From Colias croceus (lineage: Eukaryota; Arthropoda; Insecta; Lepidoptera; Pieridae), in NCBI RefSeq assembly GCF_905220415.1, contig NC_059568.1:1302001-1366000 (forward strand): a DNA stretch of 64,000 nt. The letters are read 5' to 3'. Of this stretch, positions 10,901 through 25,900 are shown piece by piece; the stretch's first letter is position 1; each line of letters opens with the position of its first letter. A program made the translations under genes and the position numbers. The notes under the pieces are model-generated. The model was not told where the DNA came from. It worked only from the letters and a program-made list of their open reading frames with translations, and searched no databases.

Positions 10901-13900
10901 CAAATAGTTTTCATGTCATTGTTCATTATGGAAATAATAATATTATTGCTTCTCCTGATATGATTTGATTTTCTAATTTGTATTAACTTAACTAGTTATA
11001 ATTTGCTAGATTTTTTATATCACGTTTTTTTAATATTACAACAAAGTGTTACATTTTTGATAATATGATATTTAGTGGTACTTTGTCAAATTAAATGAAT
11101 CAATTAATTTGGTCAAAATCAATGATGCCGCCTCTTTATGGGATATCCGTATCAGGTTGTTATTAATGAACGTTATCACGTTGCATTGGCAATTAATTTA
11201 CAATACACGATACAACATATCTGTATCTACGTTTCCGATGACCTGCGTAATTGATAACAGCGCTTTGCTGTGCGTTCACAATATATGCGAGATGCCCTTG
11301 TCGTTATTGATTAGGAACACAGCCTAAACTCCAGAACCGAAGTCCGCTTGCGATGCAATATTTACTCTCAGCTAAGTTATGGGAACAACAGAGGGATGCT
11401 CGCGAATGAAATATTATTTTCTCGATTCTCGCAAACGCTTTGACGCTTGTTTCTGCTCCAGGGGTTTTAATTTTAATTAGAGTTTGCGACCAGTGTACTA
11501 TGGCCCCCGGAGACAGAGCGCAATTACGTACAGATGCCTGCGAAGGTACCTGTTGAAAGCTCTCTTTACATCCTTAGAGTACTTGAAAAACGGCTCAACC
11601 GCCTTTGCGTCTCTTTAGTTTTCAAACTACGGTCCTTTGACGTGACCAAAAAGCACAAAAAGCGCAGCAAAGTTACATTTTTTGTGTTACTTTATTGAAA
11701 GTACTATAATGAAATTCTGAGTCGGATGAAATTATATTTCAAACAGTTTATATTTAGGAGTTATCTCAATATGTTTGATATTTTATCGAGTTCACATAAA
11801 AATGTCTTTCATTTAAGAAAATAATCCTAAATATATAAAAAAATGCCTATATAAAAACATTATCGATTTAACGCATGTAGGTACTCTACACCTACGTGTG
11901 TTGATACACCTACGTGTGTTAAAAATAATGTGTGTAAGGATTAAGAAAACCATACGGTCCACTCTCGGTGCTCTTGCGTAGGTAGTCAAGAAAATTCGAT
12001 AATAATGTAAGGCACGTGTTGAGTTTTCTCATAATAATGAAGGCCTTCCATGTACTTAAACTTGAACACATGGTAGCGTGTTAGGAATGGTTAAAATTTA
12101 ATAGGTATATGGTTTCAAAGTTCTAGTGTAGGGTTATTCTTCGATCACATTAATTATGGGTGCTGTTTATGAAGTCAGCTAAATGGTTTGGCTATTAGCT
12201 AGCTCCCTTCGTTGCAGTCGATACTTCAAAGCTTCACTTTCAACGATAGGCTGCAAGGGACAAGTCACCTTGCCAAGGGCTTAAGATTAACTTGCAATAA
12301 GTGTTGAATTTCTTTAAATACTCTGATGTTTTCACAATGGCAAAACGGAAGCATTTGATAACACTTGTCCTTGAGATTCCTATTGAACTTGTGTAGGTTA
12401 ATTTTGAGTAAATCAAATACCACTTCATAAGTTTTTATTTTATCTACAAAAAATTAAACCAAAAAAATTCCTCTAGTATATTTCAATTTAGACACTTGCT
12501 TTTCAATACTTTAAAAATAGTTCGTATAGAATATAATAGTTGTAATGATCATATTTATAATTTTTTTAATTCGATCAAGATGCATTCTCATCGTCACACA
12601 CATTATAATGTGGCAGTGTGCGTGAAGCACATTGTCTCAACCCAACGCGATTTTACAATACGCTTGGCTTTGAACACATGTGTTGCGAATAAAAGTTCGC
12701 AACGCGCCACTCCGCACCCCGTCACAACGCCATGGCAATGGCTTCCACGCGGAGTGCGCGCGATGCTTGCGAAATGTTGTTTTTTTTTTTTAATTAACCG
12801 TGTCCCTTTTGGTACTGTGTATCGAGCGGTTTGTAATTATGGTTAATAGGTTGCGTTTGCCTCGAAGGTTGCTCGAACTTGCCCCGCGGCGCACGTCTAG
12901 CCGCGTGCTGCAGAAGATCCGGCAGAAGGAGGAGGAGGAGAGCAGCAAGGCAACCACAGATGTGGACACGTCGAAGGACTCCGACAGCAAGGAGAGCCAG
13001 GACCTCGCGCGCCGCAACCGCGCCAAGCGAAGGAATCTGCTGAGGTTAGTGTAGTGTTCACTGTTGAAACGTGATGTTTTCATTTGAAAAGTTTTTGTTT
13101 TTGTTTGTGTTTTTAAGCTTCGGTTTCGGTAGCGACAATTTTGTCTCGGGGATTATTTTGAAATGAGCTTGGAAAATTAAATTACTATAGTACAACGATG
13201 TTATTGTTTATTATTTTTATATCGTGATTTTGGTTTTTCTATAACGTATTGTCGGGGAAATAACAAATAATAATAAAACATCAATTATCTTAAAATAAAA
13301 ATAGTTTGGAAAATCCAAAAGTGCACGCCTCATAATCTCATCCTTTACAATAAAATTGATTATTTATAAAGAGTACACTATAAATATAAAAAAGAAATAA
13401 AATAAAACAGTTGGAAAAGTAAAGAAAGCGGTACCGTAATAATTGAGCTATTTTTCTTGTGGCCCCACCTAGATGTGAAACTGCGCAGGTTTAAGGGACT
13501 GACTACCAACTTATTTTTTTAAACCTTGGCTTATAGTATAAAGAATCGAGTTTATAATGGTGAATTTTGAGTACACTATAAATATAAAAAAATAAATAAA
13601 ATAAAATAAAGAATATAATATATAGATATACTAAAATTATGGAGAACAGTCGATATTTTTTTTGTTTATTTAATAACAATTAAACCACATCGAATCAGAC
13701 CCTGAAAAATGAAAGGGTTCTATTCCTGAGCATACTCAAGCGTAAGAGAAAAAAAAAGACTCGATTAGTAAAGTATGGGAACTATATTTTCTATCACCAA
13801 AATTTATATTTGTCATCAAGTTGTATCACCTAATAAATAGATCTATCACCACGAAATATTTTCGTTCTCAGATAAACAAAAATTGTTCCCAGGTATGAAT

Positions 13901-16900
13901 TATCAAATTAATGTTAATATATGTGCAAAATAAGAGATCGATAACCAATAAAAAAATGTTGTGTGGTTTTATGAAACCACGGTAAAAGTGAAACTGTTCG
14001 AACGGTTCCGAACACTGCTTTGTGTAGCGCATGTCGCGTGCCGAGTAGGTATACCTACTCGGCAGCCGCGATACACGCGACATGCGCTACACAGACCAAA
14101 AAGTTTGAGACGATGTAATAAAAGTTTCACTTTAAAATTATATTGCATTACATGAATATAAACTTCGTTCTTATAATAACAGTTTTGTTACTTAAATAAT
14201 AGCTCTGTGCTCAGAATGGTAGATCTGTCACCAATTAAATCGATTATCGATCCCTGACTGCGACTCCTTTTTATTTGATATTTTGTCACCAATACAGTAG
14301 TAACATTTTATTTCGTTCAGATAATAAATTAATAGTATTCGTTATCAATTTAATACATCAATTTATAATTTTAATGAAAAAATGATCAAATGGGCGGAGA
14401 CAAATTGGCGCGCTTTAAAAATTGACATGTGCAAACATACTATCGGATTAGCCATATAGTCTAAGATCCGGCTGCAGGATTAGTGCGTTCATCGGTTTTT
14501 TGCTGAAAACCGAATTTTTATGTATATTTATAATTAGGAGAATATATATCGACTAGGTTGCCAGTCAAAATTTGGCCGCAAGCATGTTTAATTAAAATTT
14601 TTCTAATCGATTTTTGGGAAAAAAATTCGTTCACTTGTTTTTTGAATAAAATGTAGTCTACATCACGGCCAATGATATAAAAGATTCTAAAAAATCACGG
14701 TTGCCGCTTTTCAACTGGCCGCAACATCTTGGCAGCCTCGTGCAAACAGGTATGATTTCGATTCATTTTTACGTTCATAACGTACATTTATGAATCATAT
14801 ATCAAATCAAAGCTATTTTTTTTCTATTTATTATCATATATGGTTGCCTAATTAAATCCAGCCGCAAATAAGGGTTGCCGGCTGTTAAAAATTATAAATA
14901 TTTACGCCTATTAGTACACCGACGCATTCGCGTGCGGCAGCGAAACAACGAGAAAAAGAGAGGATCGGCCGTTAATTATATTAAATCAATATTTCTTTTT
15001 TAAATTTGTCATTTTGAAAAGGACGACATATTTTCTTTCACTCAACCTTAAATATTCAACATCTTTAACAGCCGGCAACCCTTATTTGCGGCCGGATTTA
15101 ATTAGGCAACCATATATGATAATAAATAGAAAAAAAAATAGCTTTGATTTGATATATGATTCATAAATGTACGTTATGAACGTAAAAATGAATCGAAATC
15201 ATACCTGTTTGCACCAGGCTGCCAAGATGTTGCGGCCAGGTGAAAAGCGGCAACCGTGATTTTTTAGAATCTTTATATCATTTGCCGTGATGTAGACTAC
15301 ATTTTATTCAAAAAACAAGTGAACGAATTTTTTTCCCAAAAATCGATTAGAAAAATTTTAATTAAACATGCTTGCGGCCAAATTTTGACTGGCAACCTAG
15401 TCGATATATATTCTCCTAATTATAAATATACATAAAAATTCGGTTTTCAGCAAAAAACCGATGAACGCACTAATCCTGCAGCCGGATCTCGTACTAATAC
15501 GCTTAAAGCTGGCCAACCCCCACCAGAAGCAAAAAATGAGCTTATCGACCAGAAAATAAAAAGGGGGCGCCCTTCGAAATCCAAACCAGCGCTGATTATT
15601 CAGTGATTATTGTTTTTTGACAATAAATATTGGTTATTTTAACTTTAATTAAGTTTTATCATCAATTATGCTAACCATTAGCCAGCTATTAAACCATAGC
15701 TGATTATTCACTGGTTACCTATTATTTTTAAGAATAAATATTGATTATTTTAACTTTTAGTAACATAATATGATTTATTGGTGATCTCTTTAAATTAGTT
15801 TGCTTAAATACTTATTAGGACACACCTATTATAATACATACAAAAAAATTTATTTGGTACTAGACCTTATATCTCAGGATTTTAGGTGATTTATTGTGGA
15901 ACAGATTTTGCATTGTTTGGTGACTACATTTTGGTGACAGATCTACTATTTTGAGGACAAACCCTATTATTTAAGAAACACAAAACTAATTAAATTGGTG
16001 ATAGCTTAAATGATACCCGTAAAGTATTTCGATCGCTATCGTGTTAACAAGAAAATCCTCCGCACATACAGACACACGGACGTCCAAGACAGAACTTTTT
16101 ATTTATTTATTTATTTATAATTATAGAATTTCCAACAAAGGACACAGTTCACGTTTATTACATCTTATTAAAATACATAATCTACTGTACCTTTAATTAC
16201 AGGAAATTACAGCGTACAACATACGTTCAATGTTCATTACAATTCAACTACAATTTGTCATTTTATTAAAAAAATATTAGGTATATAACAATAATAATTA
16301 AAGAGCCATTATATAAATCAAACAAGCATTACTATTGCAGATTTTAAATTCAATAATATGTAAATTTGCTGAAAAATAATATAATATAAATTTAAATTAA
16401 TTTTTATAATATAATAATAATCTAAAATTTTAATGTAATAATATTTTAAATGTCAAAGTGCTTGAATATTCCAATTAAATTCATTACAATTCATTCAAAC
16501 TCCTTACATAAAATACATTTAATAAGAAGAAGAAAACAATAACAAAATATTTCTATCACTATCACTCATTACAAATTCTGAGGATCAACGATTTAAATTC
16601 CGTTAATGATTGACCGAAGATGTCTATGTCTCCCGAGATGCCCGTGAACTTAATGTACTCGTGGGAGAGTCTCACTATGGGTGAATTTTTGCCTAGATTT
16701 GTCCTGTATGAGGGCGCACTCAAGAGGGAACGGGGTAGACGAGGGACTCTAGACGGTACATTGATACAGAGCCTACTAAGTAATGCAGGACAGTCGAGAC
16801 CGTTGTTTAACAATTTGTATAAGAACGAAAGATCAGCTATAGTGCGACGCGATTCGAGAGATGTCATGTTAAAGTGTTTTAGCCTGCCTTCATAAGAGCT

Positions 16901-19900
16901 TATGGATCTTACGATACCAGCACGGTAAGCAAGGTGGCGTACAAGTCTTCTCTGAATATTTTCAATTCTATTTTTGTGAATCTGATAGCAGGGGTTCCAA
17001 ACTATACTGCAATACTCCAAACGACTGCGCACGAAGCTATTATAAAGGAGTAGAGCAGTAGATGTGTTTTTAAATTCTTTTGAACAACGCAGAATAAATC
17101 CAAGAGAACGGTATGCCGCTGCGATGATGACATCATAATGTTCTATAAAACGTAGCTTACAATCCAAATGCACTCCCAGATCGCGAATCGTAGATACTTC
17201 CATTAGAAAGTTACCCTTAATGTGATATTTGGAGAGTATTCTATTTTGGGAGCGAGTAAAAGATATCTGGTAACACTTGCCACAATTCAGATACATTGCG
17301 TTTCTTTCGCACCAATTAGTCAGTCTATCTAGGTCAGATTGTATTAAATCGGAATCAGCACGAGATTTTATTTGACGAATTAATTTCAAATCGTCAGCAA
17401 ATAGAAATGGTGTACTGTGCTGGAAAATATCAGGTAAATCATTAATAAATATGTTAAAAAATAATGGGCCCAGGGTTGACCCTTGAGGCACTCCTGATGT
17501 CGCTAAGAAATACTCGGACTGAACTCCATCAAGAACTACCGACGACTTTCTTCCACATAAATAAGACGAGCACCAATTCAAAATATTTCCTGTAATTCCA
17601 GAGTGTTTCAACTTGTCGACCAATATGCGGTGGCTGACTTTATCAAAAGCCTTAGAAAAGTCGGTGTAGATAGCGTCAACCTGGAAACCACGGTCTACGG
17701 CATCCGACACGTCACTTATGAAGGCAACTAAGTTGGTGTTCGTAGATCTCTTGTTGACAAAACCATGTTGTTTGAAAGATAAAGTGCTTTGGACAGTGGA
17801 ATATAAATGGTTATATACAAGGGACTCGAAAACTTTTGACATTGTAGAGAGAATAGAAATTGGACGGTAATTAGAGACCAGATCACGTTTGCCATTTTTG
17901 TATATGGGTACAATCCGAGCCAGTTTCCATTTTGCAGGAAATATTCCCTTCTCAAGTGAGGCGTTGTATATATACGATAGTGGCAAAGACAAGGCTCGAG
18001 CGCAAGACGTCAAGAAAATAGGTGGTATATTATCAGGTCCCGCACCCTTAGACCTATCTAATTTAGAGAGTGCTCTGTAGACGGCATGTTGAGATATGCC
18101 AAAAGAATTTGTGATTTTAATAAGGGAAACATCATTGGATGAAGAATAATCGGGTGAAGTATGTGTTGGATCGAATACAGAAGAAAATTGTTTTGCAAAT
18201 AAATTAGCGATATCAGAAGGATTGTTGGCGACTTCTGAATTCAAAACCATCTGCGAGGGATAAGTGGATCCGCCTTTCCGCAAGTTCTTAATATGAGTCC
18301 AAAAAATTTTAGGCTGAGTTTTAACCGCCTTTTCAATCTTGTCCAAGTAGTTTTTGTAGCAAACTTTAATTAGGTTGGCACTTTCCTTACGCAGATAACT
18401 AAATTCAAGAATGTCTAGTGGATTACCATATTTTTTTACCTTCTTACGTAATTTTAATTTCTTTTTAAGCACTTTTATAAGGTGATTTGAGTACCAAGGT
18501 GGATAACCACCTTGGTATCGAAAAGTCATCGGTATATGTTGTTTAATAACATTATTGATAACAGCATAAAAATTATCAACAATACCATCTATTCCCTCTG
18601 TTGAATTCAGTTCATGTTTCCAGTTAATGCAGTCGAGAGCGTTAATTATTGTATTGTAATCTGCTTTAAAAAAGTTGTAACGATATGAGGGCTTCGGTTT
18701 ACATTTTCTAATCATTTTAGTATTAGGTGTGATAACTAAAGGGGGATGGTACCTGTCAACTTCTCTTATAGGACTAGGGCATATTGTTATATCAACGCAA
18801 TCAATGTCTGACAGTACCAAATCAAGGACTTTACTTTGAGAATTTTTAAATCCATTGCGCTGAGTGAAATCATGCAAAGTGAGGAAATCCACCAAACGAT
18901 CTCTTAAACGAGAACCACTGCAAGAAGGAAATAGTAAGAGGTTTGTATTGTCGTATATCCAATCAATACAGGGGAGATTAAAATCACCAAGAAGAATCGT
19001 AGAACCAGACGAATATCTTTCAATGACAGAACTACAGTTGCAAAGGAAATTATCTAGTATATTATAAGTGACAGGGGGCGGCAAATAGACAGCGCATATC
19101 TTTATAGAATTATGGAAATCGCCACCGGAACCAATAGCAATCCATACATCCTCATAATTACTCTCCCAATCTGACATACGACTAGACAAAATTTTATTAG
19201 AAACTGCAATGAGGACTCCACCTCCCAATTTCTTATGATTACTGATATTGGAGGATTCACGATCGCGACGATATACAGTGAATGTGTTATCGAAGATTTC
19301 ATTGTCAAAAATCCCACCGTGCAGCCACGTCTCAGTTAAGACATAGACATCATAGTCTGAACTCTGTATATGCTGACGTACATTAACCAAATTACTACGT
19401 AAACCTCTTGTATTCTGGTAATAAATTTTTATAGAATCGAATATAAAAATTATAACAATAAATCTTGTGCAATAGATAAACATAGTATTATTACGCAATT
19501 AGGATACCGACTTCAATTTTTCCAGGCTTCCTATGACAATAGTCTCAGATACCTCGTCCTTTTTCATAAATATTCTACCACCTCGCACCCATACAAATTT
19601 GTAGTTAATTTCTTTTGCTCTGAATCTAGCGGCAGCATGAATTATTTTGTTAGTCGGTGATAAATGCTCAATAACATAAATAGGTGAAGGTGTATCTGAT
19701 GCAATACCAAGGTCAGCAGAGTTCAATTTGTTCTTTTTGTTGTTCTTATTATACTGCTGGCTAGCTGCAAGAAAGGTGTCACGAATCCGAGGGCTGCTAA
19801 ATTTGACGAGTACAGATCGTGGCCTGTTACTTTTTGTATTAATTTTAGCGATTCTGGAGCAATACATTATGTCGGTATCTTTTATGTCGCATTTAATGAC

Positions 19901-22900
19901 CTTGCTGAGTTGGAGAACTGTATTAATTAAATTTTCTGAGCGATGTTCTGGCACACAATGCAATTCAACATTATTAGACCGTGCATGTTGTTCCATTGAA
20001 TTTAAATCTCTTCTCAAATCCTTCAATGAGTTCATGAGAGAAGCGTTATCTTTTTCCAATTTATTTATTATAATACATTTTTCTTCAAGTGTTGATTTAA
20101 TTTCATCGTATTGTCCGCTGTAGAATGTAAGTGATTGCTGAAAATCGGCTATTAGGCTATTGATTCTATTAAACTGTTCGCTGAATAGGGACTTAACCGA
20201 TTCTCTAAGAGCCTGACTTATTTCTTGCCTAATAATTTCTCTCAATGAACTGCTTTTTAAATCGGTTAATAAAGTGTTGTTGTCTGTATCAGCCGGAACG
20301 TGTTGCAATTCTTGACCAAGAAACGCGCAATCCCCAGATGGGGAAGGCAGTCTTGCCGCACGGACCGGCGTATTCGTGTTATCCACCTTAGGTTCCTTGA
20401 TTAAACATCCAGGGCATATCCACGAACTCTTAGTTTTAGCATGCATTGATTTGAAACGCCTTTCAGTTATATTCGCGCAAAGAAGATCAAACCAAAGATT
20501 GCACTTAAAGCATTGTAGGCCATCTCGGCTTTTAAAAGCGCTCATGCAACCGGCACAATTAATTATTGTAGACATGACAAAGCGATTATGAATCAAGTCC
20601 AAAATTTGACAAAGTAGCGCTTCAAGCTATGCACGATATGAGTACGTTTAGTGGTATAAGTAGATTCAAAGCAATATAATTCTGTACTTGCCGTCCTGAT
20701 GTTCTGATTTATAGCCTCGGCAGAAAGGTCGTAAGCGCCAGGGAATCAGCGTCGCTTACGCGTTTTTATCGTAAACAGTCTTAACACTTCGAAGTCTGTC
20801 TCACATTAATGTTTTATAATAGTTTTATACTTTTATTTTGTATTTACACTGTACACTGGATATTAAATTGTTCACTAATAGTTCGTTTATATAGTTACTG
20901 ACGATTATGACACTGTTCAAGACTTAAACTACACTTTTAAATAGTTAAATTGATGAAATAAACGGGAGCAAATTATACACACTGATGAATGACCAACGGA
21001 TCTTTTTGAATTTATTATATTGATATATATAGATATTTTTAAACTGTTTTTTAACTAGTTTAAATAACAAAAATGACATCAAAAATATCATGAATGTTAA
21101 AAATAGTGTTTTTTCTTAATATGTGTGTGTATGTATTATCTTACAAGTGCAATGTATGATACATAAAGACATTTTAAGTTTGAAAAATCAGATGTTTTGC
21201 GCGAAGTGACAGTAGTACCCACCTCAACGCTTCGCTTATGAGGCGTGCAATAAAATCTTTTTGTTTTTGTTAAGATTCAGTTTGAATCGATCGTCTATGT
21301 TGTCTCGCGGTAATTTTTTTTTTATTAAGTTTGTTTCCAATTTCATTTGTGGAATGCATAGGTGACAGGCATTTTTTTTAAATAAATGTATAGTGTAGGC
21401 ATTTTAATTTCATAGATTGTTTCTTATTTATCATATCATAGATTTGTTCAGAGAATGTTTATTATTGTTCTAAATGTGTCTTATATTCTTATTATATATT
21501 ATATCACGTAAGTTACAGTAATACAAAATTAATAATGCGCATGCAAATCTTCGCTAATTGTCGTATTTCCGAAGACACTCGAATCATTGAATCGTAAGAG
21601 CCCTAAACAACGAGCTTGCATTTTACACCTTGTTCAAAAGAAATAGAAGTCAATTCACGGTCATACACAATCAAAAACATATCGAGCGGTAGGTGACGGT
21701 AGCACAGTTGACAGATATATACTACGTACACAGTTAGGAAACTAAGCCCCTGCGATGAAATTATGACGTATAGCTATAGGGCTGTTACCTTTTTGATATT
21801 TAACCGACTTCAAAAATGGAGGAGGTTATCAATTCGGCCTGTATATTTCTGTTTGCTTTTTTTCACAGTTGACTTTGTGGTAATTTTGAGATTAAAACCC
21901 GTTAAAATTAAAAAATAGTGTAGCCTAAATATGAATTTACAAGAAGAAACAATCTCAATAAAATATATACCTTGTAAAAGTAAATAGGTACGTTTTTTTC
22001 AGTGCTATATTTCGAAATCTTGTCTTTTTTCGACGCCGAAGGCTATTTTAATGTAGGTACATACCTAAATTATTCATAATGCTTGATATTTGTATGATAC
22101 ATATAAGTATTCAATAATTATTTTAAACCAGAATTAACAATACTTGTATGTAGGTATACCTACTAAATTATTTTTGAAACGATAAATTAAATTAAATTAA
22201 AAAACACAAAATATGCAAAAATAAATTAAAATTATTATTATACGAACATAGAACCTCCTTTTATATAACCTTTTTGTTTTAGGATGAAAAAGAAAATAGT
22301 TTGACAGGCTTAGTGCTTGACAAAGTGGTAAAGTCACGTATCGATAAAAATACAATAATTATTATAATATCTATCTTTTTCTTCCCTAATATTTACGTAA
22401 TTATGCACATAAATTTAAACAAGATTTTTTAAGGTTTCCATTTTTTAGATTTTCGTGCTCTTCTAGATTGCGTAAAAAATAGATGCGGTCTTTAAACAGA
22501 CTGGACTCCTAATAGGTACTATTAATTGTAGCTATCATTTTGGTAGAAAATATGTCAACATAATTTAAAACTCATACTGCCATATCTATAGAAATTAAAA
22601 AATAGTCTCTTTTTAACTTGTAGTCAGATACGATACAGATATATGTATATTTATTGAAAGGGCTACAAACTGAAACAATCGATATTTATTTAATGTGAAA
22701 TGACATCACTTTAAACTTTTTTCCACACTATATTCAAAATCTGTGGATGTGTCACCCGCTACTATCGATCCCCCTCAATACCCTCGAAAACACGCTTTAT
22801 GGGGGGGGAGCCATTTCGAACATTTTGTATGAAGTTTCCTTACTGTATGTATCTGTATATAGTGACGGTAGCCTGTCAGTCAAAAAACTCAAAAATCCGT

Positions 22901-25900
22901 CAGTTGTCTTTAAATATTGGTGGTGACTGTACGTGTTCTCTCTGTGTGGAATTATATAGAGCTGCTATTACGAACCCTTCTTGGTTTTGTTTTTAAAGGT
23001 GAATTGAATTAATCGATGAAATGATTTACACAGGTGATGGCAGTAGGGAAAGTGAAAATGAAGAAGAGTTCCGATGTATCTAAAATGTCAGAAATAAAGA
23101 TAATCCCTGATTTTGATTGTTTTTATTTTTTTTGTAATTGTCATAATATTGAAGAATGATCAGTACTTACTTTAAGAGCGCTTATTCAATTTAACGCAAG
23201 TCAAAATCTCCGCGATCTATTACGATAGATCGCGGCTTGCGCTATCCTTTTACTATGAACAGCATAGGTCCACAGGAGAGCGCCGAGCAACATGTCCTCT
23301 CTCTGGGAAGGCTCGCTGCCGACTGATTTTAATCGGGTCGCGCGCAGTGTTTTATAGTACTTTAAAAAAAATTGTAGAAAAATAATAGAGGTACCTTAGT
23401 TGATTTTTTAAATTTTATCTTATAAGTAATACGTTCTTTTATTGCAATATGTATAAATTATATTCAACTAAGTCAAATATCTTGGTGAAAATAATCATTT
23501 TGTCGAGTATAATTTCTAAAAAAATTCACATTGTTCGGATTTTAATTTCGTAAGTTAGGAGTCCAAATTAAAAAAATCTTTTAACTAACTATTTTAATAA
23601 GGATTTTTGCAGTTAGTTAAAAAAAATGTGTGTTAGATCTGTCAGCAATTTCAGATATTTTTAGCTTCGAAATTGACACTAAAAGTGAAATCAAGTAATC
23701 ATCGGCTCAGTTATCTTGATGGTATTCACAAATACTGTATTAATTGAAAAAAACTCTTAACTAACTATATAGACAATAAAATTCCCTAAAATTATTAGTA
23801 ATTCATATGTTTGTAAGATAAGTGGTTGATGGACAATCTGGTTTGAAAAATCACATATTTGAGCCAAACAGCGCACGGACCGCGTACACGGCCTTAAATA
23901 CTTTTGAACTGAGATTTTAATGATAAGATTTACATATATGGTTTAAATATAAACCTGTGTTTGAAAACTTTTTTTTATTTATTTAAAAACCATACTTTAT
24001 ACAATATAAATTTTGTGTTATTTTAACCTTCTTTTCTTCCATCATTACACCAGCTTCAGTAAGACACTATAAAGGTACTATATAAAAATTTCCAAGTAAA
24101 TCAATCCAACAAAGATAATATATTCGCAATCGTGGGGTTATACTCGCTATTTACTTACAAGGAATTATCGATATCATCTTCGGACGCTCCGAGAATATGA
24201 CAGTTGCCGAACAGTGACGAAGATTTCTATGCGCATTATTACTTTTGGAATACTGTAATATCATGTTTAATTTCAAATAAAAAAAATGAATGATTATTAT
24301 ATCCAAGTATATGTACCATAAAATAATAAATTGAAATGGAACATCTGCGTGTATTAAACTTGGGTCAAAGTAACATTGTTTATTTGCACATCCAGATCCA
24401 AGTCGATATCCTCGTCATCATCAGACAGCTCCGACAGCTCGGAGCCAGAGGAGATGCCGCAGAAGAGCAGCAGCAAGTCGAAGACCAAGAGCAAGGGAAA
24501 GAAGTCAAAAAACTCATCCGCTACGCATAAAGTAAGTTATAAACAACCTTTCAAGACTTAATATATTTAAAATCAACCAAAAAAATTACTATTTATTTAT
24601 TTTTTTATTATCCAGGATAATAAGAAAACGAGAAAGAAGGAAAGTGTTTATTCTTATACCACACTATTGAATAAGTAAACAAAATCAAGGACTTTAAACT
24701 AAACAAACAAAGAAATCAATCTAAAGATTTTATTTTTATTATAAGAAAATTAATGTAAAAAATAGAGCAAAAAAAAAAAACTTAAAATTAAAATGCAACA
24801 GTACAGAAGTAAATATAATAAATTGTTGTATTGCCACTGTTGTTTGATAAGTGTATAAAGTTTGAATTAAATCTATCGAAACAAAGTAGGTAAAAATCGA
24901 GACTAAAGAACTCGGTTACATACACATTAGTGAGCCTCGGAAATAAAAACTTACGGGCAAACTGAAAATCAGCGCTGTTCAGGTGTTAAAACCCGACAGC
25001 ATGGTCATAGTCTGATCCGATTGCCATGTAAACTATTGTATTTTTTTTTTGTAATATAAGTAGTTGTTAAGTGTGTGTAATATGTGGCAATAAATATTTT
25101 TCTTTCTTACGAACATATAGGTGAAGACAATATAAACGTGGTTAAAAAGATACGCTATTAAGACCAGGCATTCTAAAATAATTTTTACGCAAGCTCCGCC
25201 CCATGCACCCCGCCACTCCGCGGTCCGTGCATTTCCCGCAAATGATCCGAACGTCGCGCGTCGCCAGAATACAGAGAAAATGTTACAATTACGTAACGTA
25301 CGTGGAAAGAAAAAGACCCAATAAATCATATACGTTCCATTCCACGTATAAAATTATATTATTATTTCGGAATATTAATGCAAATTCACATAAAATTTAG
25401 AGAGCCTCCTCTTAATTGAGAACTTTAACGTCGTTTTTGTAAATCTAAGATAATATTTTTATGTCACGCATAAAATAAGCTTAAAACCTGGTTTTTTACA
25501 AACTCAACCAGAACTTTATTTTTACGCTGATTAATTCTTTTTAATGCATTTGCAATAAACTCCGTCTATTTTAATAAGATTTCCGCGAACTTAAAGCAAT
25601 TAAGTAAATAAATAAAATACACATACACAACCATCCTCACAAACTTTCGCATTTATAATATTAAGTAGGATAGGATGTTGCTTATGAGCGTTTTAACTCA
25701 TAACGTTTGTCACAGGGCGAACCACCACCGGAGCAGCCGATACGCACCGGGCGCAAGACGAACAACTCGCTCGCGTCGGCCACGGGCCAGATCGTGATAC
25801 CGGACAACGACGAGCCGGTCAACAGCACTAGGCGCAAGGTGAAGACGTCGCAGATGTGAGTGTGACACTGTTTTTGAAAATTGTGGTAGAAATTAATGTT

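Larger units (their letters stand above)
16097..20990 (-). mobile_element. CR1-type non-LTR retrotransposon, nearly intact
   Basis: The minus strand carries a 5' leader, ORF1, ORF2, a 3' region of about 460 bases and a (TAAA)n end, seen as (ttta)n at 16097-16117. A short microsatellite instead of poly(A) is usual for the CR1 clade. ORF1 carries a PHD-like finger and ORF2 carries endonuclease and RT, also typical of CR1/Zenon-like elements. Both frames are open, so the copy is young. It sits in intron 5 of the CECR2-like gene in antisense orientation. The 5' end near 20990 is a guess and no target duplication was found. Confidence 0.85.
20991..24395. other. Rest of CECR2-like intron 5: no gene seen
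   Basis: AT-rich intronic DNA with a repeat at about 21803-21900 and a short perfect hairpin at 23211-23236. Short open frames such as 22799-22996 have no recognisable domains. Confidence 0.4.

Noticed and set aside
12790..13083. 97-codon minus-strand ORF over exon 5
   Set aside because: Antisense shadow of CECR2-like exon 5.
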